A DNA stretch of 44,809 nucleotides from JBEHWX01 sp048498995 (GTDB taxonomy: Bacteria; Bacteroidota; Ignavibacteria; OLB7), in NCBI GenBank assembly GCA_048498995.1, contig JBEHWX010000044.1, positions 1 to 44,809 of the forward strand, written 5' to 3'. The notes under the pieces were generated by a model. The model was not told the origin of the DNA. It ran no database searches and saw only the letters and a program-made list of their open reading frames with translations. Numbering within the stretch: position 1 is the stretch's first letter; every line of letters begins with the position of its first letter. Position numbers and translations under genes: made by a program. This document shows positions 42,000 through 44,809 of this stretch, in pieces.

Positions 42000-43220
42000 A
42001 TGTCTGTGGAGAGTATTGAAACCGATGCGGCCGTCAACGGCCGCGCCAAGAACGACGCCAAGAACGATGTGAAGAACGATGTGAAGAACGATGTGCCGGG
42101 CGATCGGATCAAGCCGGGGCTGGAGGGAGTGGTGGTAACCACGACGCGGCTGAGCAGCGTGGACGGAGATCGCGGTGAGCTGGTGATCGCCGGCTATCCG
42201 GTCGAGGATCTGGCGCCGAACGCGACCTTCGAGCAGGTGGTGTTCCTTCTCTGGAACGATCGCCTTCCCGATGCCGACGAAGAGCGGGGGCTGCGCCGGG
42301 AGCTTGCCCGCTGGCGCGCGCTGCCGGAGCCGACGATCGACCTGCTGCGCCGCGCCGCGGCGATGAAGGTCGATCCGATGGACGCGCTCAGGATGGCGCT
42401 CGGCTCCCTCTTCCCGGTCGGCGACGAGACGACCGAGGATGGATGGCGCCGGACGGCGGCGATGCTGGTGGCGCGCACCGCGTCGGCCGCCGCCACCTAC
42501 GGCCGCCTGATCGGCGGCGGCGAGCCGGTCGAGCCGCGTCCGGATCTGGGGCACGCGGCCTCCTATCTTCACATGCTCACCGGCAACGAGCCGGACCCGG
42601 CGCGGACGCGCGCGCTCGAGACCTATCTGAACACCGTGGTCGATCACGGGCTGAACGCCTCCACCTTCACCGCGAGGGTGATCACCTCCACCAACTCCGA
42701 TCTGGTCTCGGCCATCGTCGGCGCCGTCGGCGCGCTGAAGGGACCGCTGCACGGCGGCGCTCCCGGCCCGGCGCTCGACATGGTCTTCGAGATCGGCTCG
42801 CCGGAGCGTGCCGAGCCGGTGATCCGCGGCATGCTCGAGCGTGGAGATCGGTTGATGGGCTTCGGACATCGCGTCTACAAGGTCCGCGATCCGCGCGCCG
42901 ACGTGCTGGCCGCCGCCGCCGAGCGCCTCTACCGCGAGGGGGCCGATCGCCGGATCTACGACCTGGCGACCGAGGTGGAGCGTACCGCGCTCCGGCTGCT
43001 GGAGGAGTACAAGCCGGGCCGCCGCCTTCAGACGAACGTGGAGTTCTATACCGCGCTGGTGCTGCACGGCATCGGCATCCCGACGCCGATGTTCACGCCG
43101 ACCTTCGCCGCCGGACGGGTGGCCGGGTGGATCGCCCACGCGCTGGTGCAGCGCCGCGCCAACCGCCTGATCCGCCCATCGTCCCTCTACGACGGGCCGC
43201 GCGGCCGCCGCTGGGAGTGA
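42000..43220 (+). CDS. citrate synthase (citrate/2-methylcitrate synthase family)
   Basis: A 406-residue enzyme expected to condense acetyl-CoA (or propionyl-CoA) with oxaloacetate. Motifs: HGLNASTFTARVITSTNSD; GPLHGGAPGP with His251; GFGHRVYKVRDPRADVL with His290; and TNVEFYTALVLHGIGIP. The position of the usual catalytic Asp (NVDF) is Glu348 here. The core is the short prokaryotic type. Residues 17-32 are an unusual (KND[AV])4 tract encoded by 12-nt tandem units (42048-42095), a charged extension before the core. GGAG eight bases upstream supports the start. It has its own promoter and is divergent from the HTH-citrate synthase. Confidence 0.85.
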   Translation: MSVESIETDAAVNGRAKNDAKNDVKNDVKNDVPGDRIKPGLEGVVVTTTRLSSVDGDRGELVIAGYPVEDLAPNATFEQVVFLLWNDRLPDADEERGLRRELARWRALPEPTIDLLRRAAAMKVDPMDALRMALGSLFPVGDETTEDGWRRTAAMLVARTASAAATYGRLIGGGEPVEPRPDLGHAASYLHMLTGNEPDPARTRALETYLNTVVDHGLNASTFTARVITSTNSDLVSAIVGAVGALKGPLHGGAPGPALDMVFEIGSPERAEPVIRGMLERGDRLMGFGHRVYKVRDPRADVLAAAAERLYREGADRRIYDLATEVERTALRLLEEYKPGRRLQTNVEFYTALVLHGIGIPTPMFTPTFAAGRVAGWIAHALVQRRANRLIRPSSLYDGPRGRRWE

Positions 43221-43248
43221 TCGACGCGACGATGACCGCATGACCGAC

Positions 43249-43295
43249 GAGGCGCCGCGGAGGAGCGGGAACCATCCCACCCTCCGCGGCGCCTC
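43249..43295 (+). terminator. 15-bp hairpin after citrate synthase
   Basis: GAGGCGCCGCGGAGG (43249-43263) pairs perfectly with CCTCCGCGGCGCCTC (43281-43295) around a 17-nt loop. It begins 29 bases after the stop. No U-tract, but stability makes it a likely transcript end. Confidence 0.55.
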
Positions 43296-43320
43296 CATGT
43301 CCGGGATCTGCCTTCGCGGA

Positions 43321-43390
43321 GCGAGCGTCGAAGAGCGAGCGTCGAAGAGCGAGCGTCGAAGAGCGAGCGTCGAAGAGCGAGCGTCGAAGA
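43321..43390. repeat. five tandem 14-nt units
   Basis: Five perfect units GCGAGCGTCGAAGA from 43321 to 43390, plus a broken sixth. Probably slippage DNA. It comes directly after the hairpin at 43249-43295. Confidence 0.85.
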
Positions 43391-43537
43391 GCGAGCGGCA
43401 ATGGGGACGATGTTACAGCGGCGGACTGCCGCGTCTGTATCCACGTTACAGATCGGCCGCGGCGCGACACCCTCACGGCCGATCCGCGCCGGCTCGACGT
43501 CGCGACATGTCCCACTCATCGCAATCATCGTGGCATT

Positions 43538-44734
43538 ATGATCACTCTTCGCGGTACCCGGTACCTCGTCATGGGGCTTCTCATGGCCTCCGTGCTCGTC
43601 GGCTGCTCCAAGGACGAGCCGGTGGCTCCCCAGCCGCAGGACACGACCAACAACAATAACAACAACGGGAACGGCAACGACACCACCGGCGGGCTGACCC
43701 AGGCGCAGGAGATCGCGCAGTACGAGAATCTCGCGGCGCAACTGGAGACCACGCGCGCGCAGTTCCTCGGCAAGGAAGCCGATGAGATGGCCGCCTTCGC
43801 CAATCGCCTCTTCTGGGTGGAATACCCCGGCTTCAATCCCGGACTGCACAGCTTCAACGCCACCTCCGGCGTCAAGACCGCCTACAAGTTCTCGATCGGC
43901 GAGTTCGGCTCGCAGAACTACGTGGTCAGCTCTTCGATGGTCGTCACCGCCATCCGCGACGGACAGGATCTCTACTACCGCGCCTACGCGATCGACCAAC
44001 AGCAGAATCTTCTCGGCGAGCTCAAGCTCCAGGCTCCTTCCTCCACCGAGCAGAAGTGGTGGGCCTATTCCGCCCGCGACAACGATGTGTTCTACATCGT
44101 GACCGGCACGAAGAACGAGCTCTACAAGTGGCACGTCGGCGATCCCTCGGCCTCCGTGGTCATGACCCTGGAGGATGATCTCGGGATGACCGTCGGCGAG
44201 ATCGCCGACTTCACGATCGACAAGGACCGTATCCTCCTGATCGAGGGAGGACGCCTCTGGAAGATCGACATGACCGCGAAGACCGCCATCTGGCTGAAGA
44301 ACACCACGGCGGTCGATGCCTTCAGCTACGATGACGACGGCGTGATGTACCGCGACGCGTCCGGACCGAAATTCTTCAGCTACTCCGACGGCTCCGTGAC
44401 CGACATCAAGCAGAAGATCGAGAAGAACAGCTACAAGATGAACAAGACCTTCGAGCACGGCCACTACTACGTCGGCGACGCGGTACGCTACAAGAACTGG
44501 ATCGTCTATCGCGGTCAGGATGGCGTCTTCCGCTACAACATGAGCACCGACGCGATCAAGCCGGTGCTCCTGACGCCGCGCAAGGAGGAGGCCAACGGCG
44601 AGTGGCTCACCTACAAGTACCTGAGCGTGCTCGACGACGGCACCCTCTTCATCCAGGGGCTTCTCGGCTCGGCCGGCTCCACCGGCGCCGACGGTCCGAT
44701 CTACAGGGTGAACTACGCCGACTGGTCGAAGTAA
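43538..44734 (+). CDS. lipoprotein of unknown function, propeller-like
   Basis: A 398-residue lipoprotein. The signal MITLRGTRYLVMGLLMASVLVGC puts Cys23 in the lipobox LVGC. A long Asn/Asp/Thr-rich tether follows (NNNNNNGNGNDTTGG). The folded part has repeated beta patterns: DGQDLYYRAYAID, DNDVFYIVTGTKNELYKWH, DRILLIEGGRLWKIDM, DDGVMYRDASGPKFFSYSDG, YKNWIVYRGQDGVFRYNMS. This suggests a beta-propeller with degenerate blades. The family is not recognised. The poly-Asn spacer is typical of outer-membrane lipoproteins. Start ATG at 43538 gives the signal peptide. The stop is at 44732-44734. Confidence 0.75.
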   Translation: MITLRGTRYLVMGLLMASVLVGCSKDEPVAPQPQDTTNNNNNNGNGNDTTGGLTQAQEIAQYENLAAQLETTRAQFLGKEADEMAAFANRLFWVEYPGFNPGLHSFNATSGVKTAYKFSIGEFGSQNYVVSSSMVVTAIRDGQDLYYRAYAIDQQQNLLGELKLQAPSSTEQKWWAYSARDNDVFYIVTGTKNELYKWHVGDPSASVVMTLEDDLGMTVGEIADFTIDKDRILLIEGGRLWKIDMTAKTAIWLKNTTAVDAFSYDDDGVMYRDASGPKFFSYSDGSVTDIKQKIEKNSYKMNKTFEHGHYYVGDAVRYKNWIVYRGQDGVFRYNMSTDAIKPVLLTPRKEEANGEWLTYKYLSVLDDGTLFIQGLLGSAGSTGADGPIYRVNYADWSK

Positions 44735-44760
44735 TCATTCTCCCGATGTACATTCGGCGC

Positions 44761-44809
44761 GGGGGGGGGGGGCCTTTTTGTTGGGGGTGGCGTCTTTTTT
44801 TTCCCCCCC
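44761..44809. other. low-quality contig end
   Basis: A run of 12 G, then CCTTTTT, a G-run, eight T and seven C form the last 49 bases. This pattern is typical of sequencing or assembly failure and should not be read as biology. A real terminator of the lipoprotein gene may be hidden here. Confidence 0.7.

Larger units (their letters stand above)
43221..43537. other. 317-bp intergenic region with hairpin and tandem repeat
   Basis: No gene. It holds the long hairpin at 43249-43295 and the 14-nt array at 43321-43390. The segment around 43413-43460 with two GTTACAG words may be the promoter area of the lipoprotein. Confidence 0.5.

Noticed and set aside
44735..44809. G-quadruplex or terminator at the window end
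   Set aside because: The homopolymer runs of G, T and C look like sequencing failure at a contig end.

Overview
The window is about 45 kb of GC-rich chromosomal DNA from a bacterium of the Bacteroidota/Chlorobiota (FCB) side of the tree. This is an inference from several family-level clues: a C-terminal T9SS-like sorting domain, a two-component sensor built of Reg_prop propeller blades plus Y_Y_Y plus a LytS-type kinase, a DUF3109 protein, Asn-rich lipoprotein tethers and FlgD-like Ig tails. I cannot name a genus. No rRNA, tRNA or CRISPR array was recognised. The sequence ends in homopolymer noise that looks like a contig end.

Region 1-4.7 kb is accessory. Two tiny exported Cys-containing proteins are each preceded by a ~300-nt non-coding leader present in two diverged copies (about 144-448 and 2735-3033). 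Islands of identity in the leaders are separated by hairpins whose sequences differ but whose folds match, including a three-way junction with an invariant 8-nt joiner. Between and after them lie a YodC-like protein, a membrane-anchored coiled-coil GIY-YIG (DUF4041/MUG113) protein, an AT-rich foreign-looking gene and two small unknowns.

Region 4.7-9.4 kb holds a strong promoter with a palindromic operator, then secreted proteins: two paralogues, of which only the first keeps a C-terminal sorting domain, flanking a Gly-rich Cys-containing protein; then an FlgD-like-domain protein and a SAM methyltransferase. A block of palindromes and six 32-nt tandem repeats follows (9.40-9.81 kb).

Region 9.9-27 kb is mostly ordinary: purine nucleoside phosphorylase, SulP anion permease, flavin reductase-like protein, GNAT acetyltransferase, a LytS/LytTR-type two-component pair, a large M16 peptidase, a calcineurin-like phosphoesterase, thiamine phosphate synthase, a ZIP-type metal transporter and a PD40-like lipoprotein. 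Region 27.3-32.1 kb (minus strand) carries hslU, rpoN (with a large acidic insertion) and a DUF3109 protein. Region 32.4-37.7 kb carries a TPR protein, a TauE/SafE permease, an AlbA_2 (Schlafen-type) protein, a PASTA protein and an MFS transporter.

Region 37.7-44.7 kb has more palindromic repeats and then a minus-strand run (HTH-citrate synthase fusion, crcB, DUF190, RraA-like, gluQ). The run is divergent from a second citrate synthase. The 123-bp intergenic between the two citrate synthase genes carries nested perfect palindromes over the predicted promoters, suggesting that the DNA-binding citrate synthase homologue regulates both. A lipoprotein ends the window.
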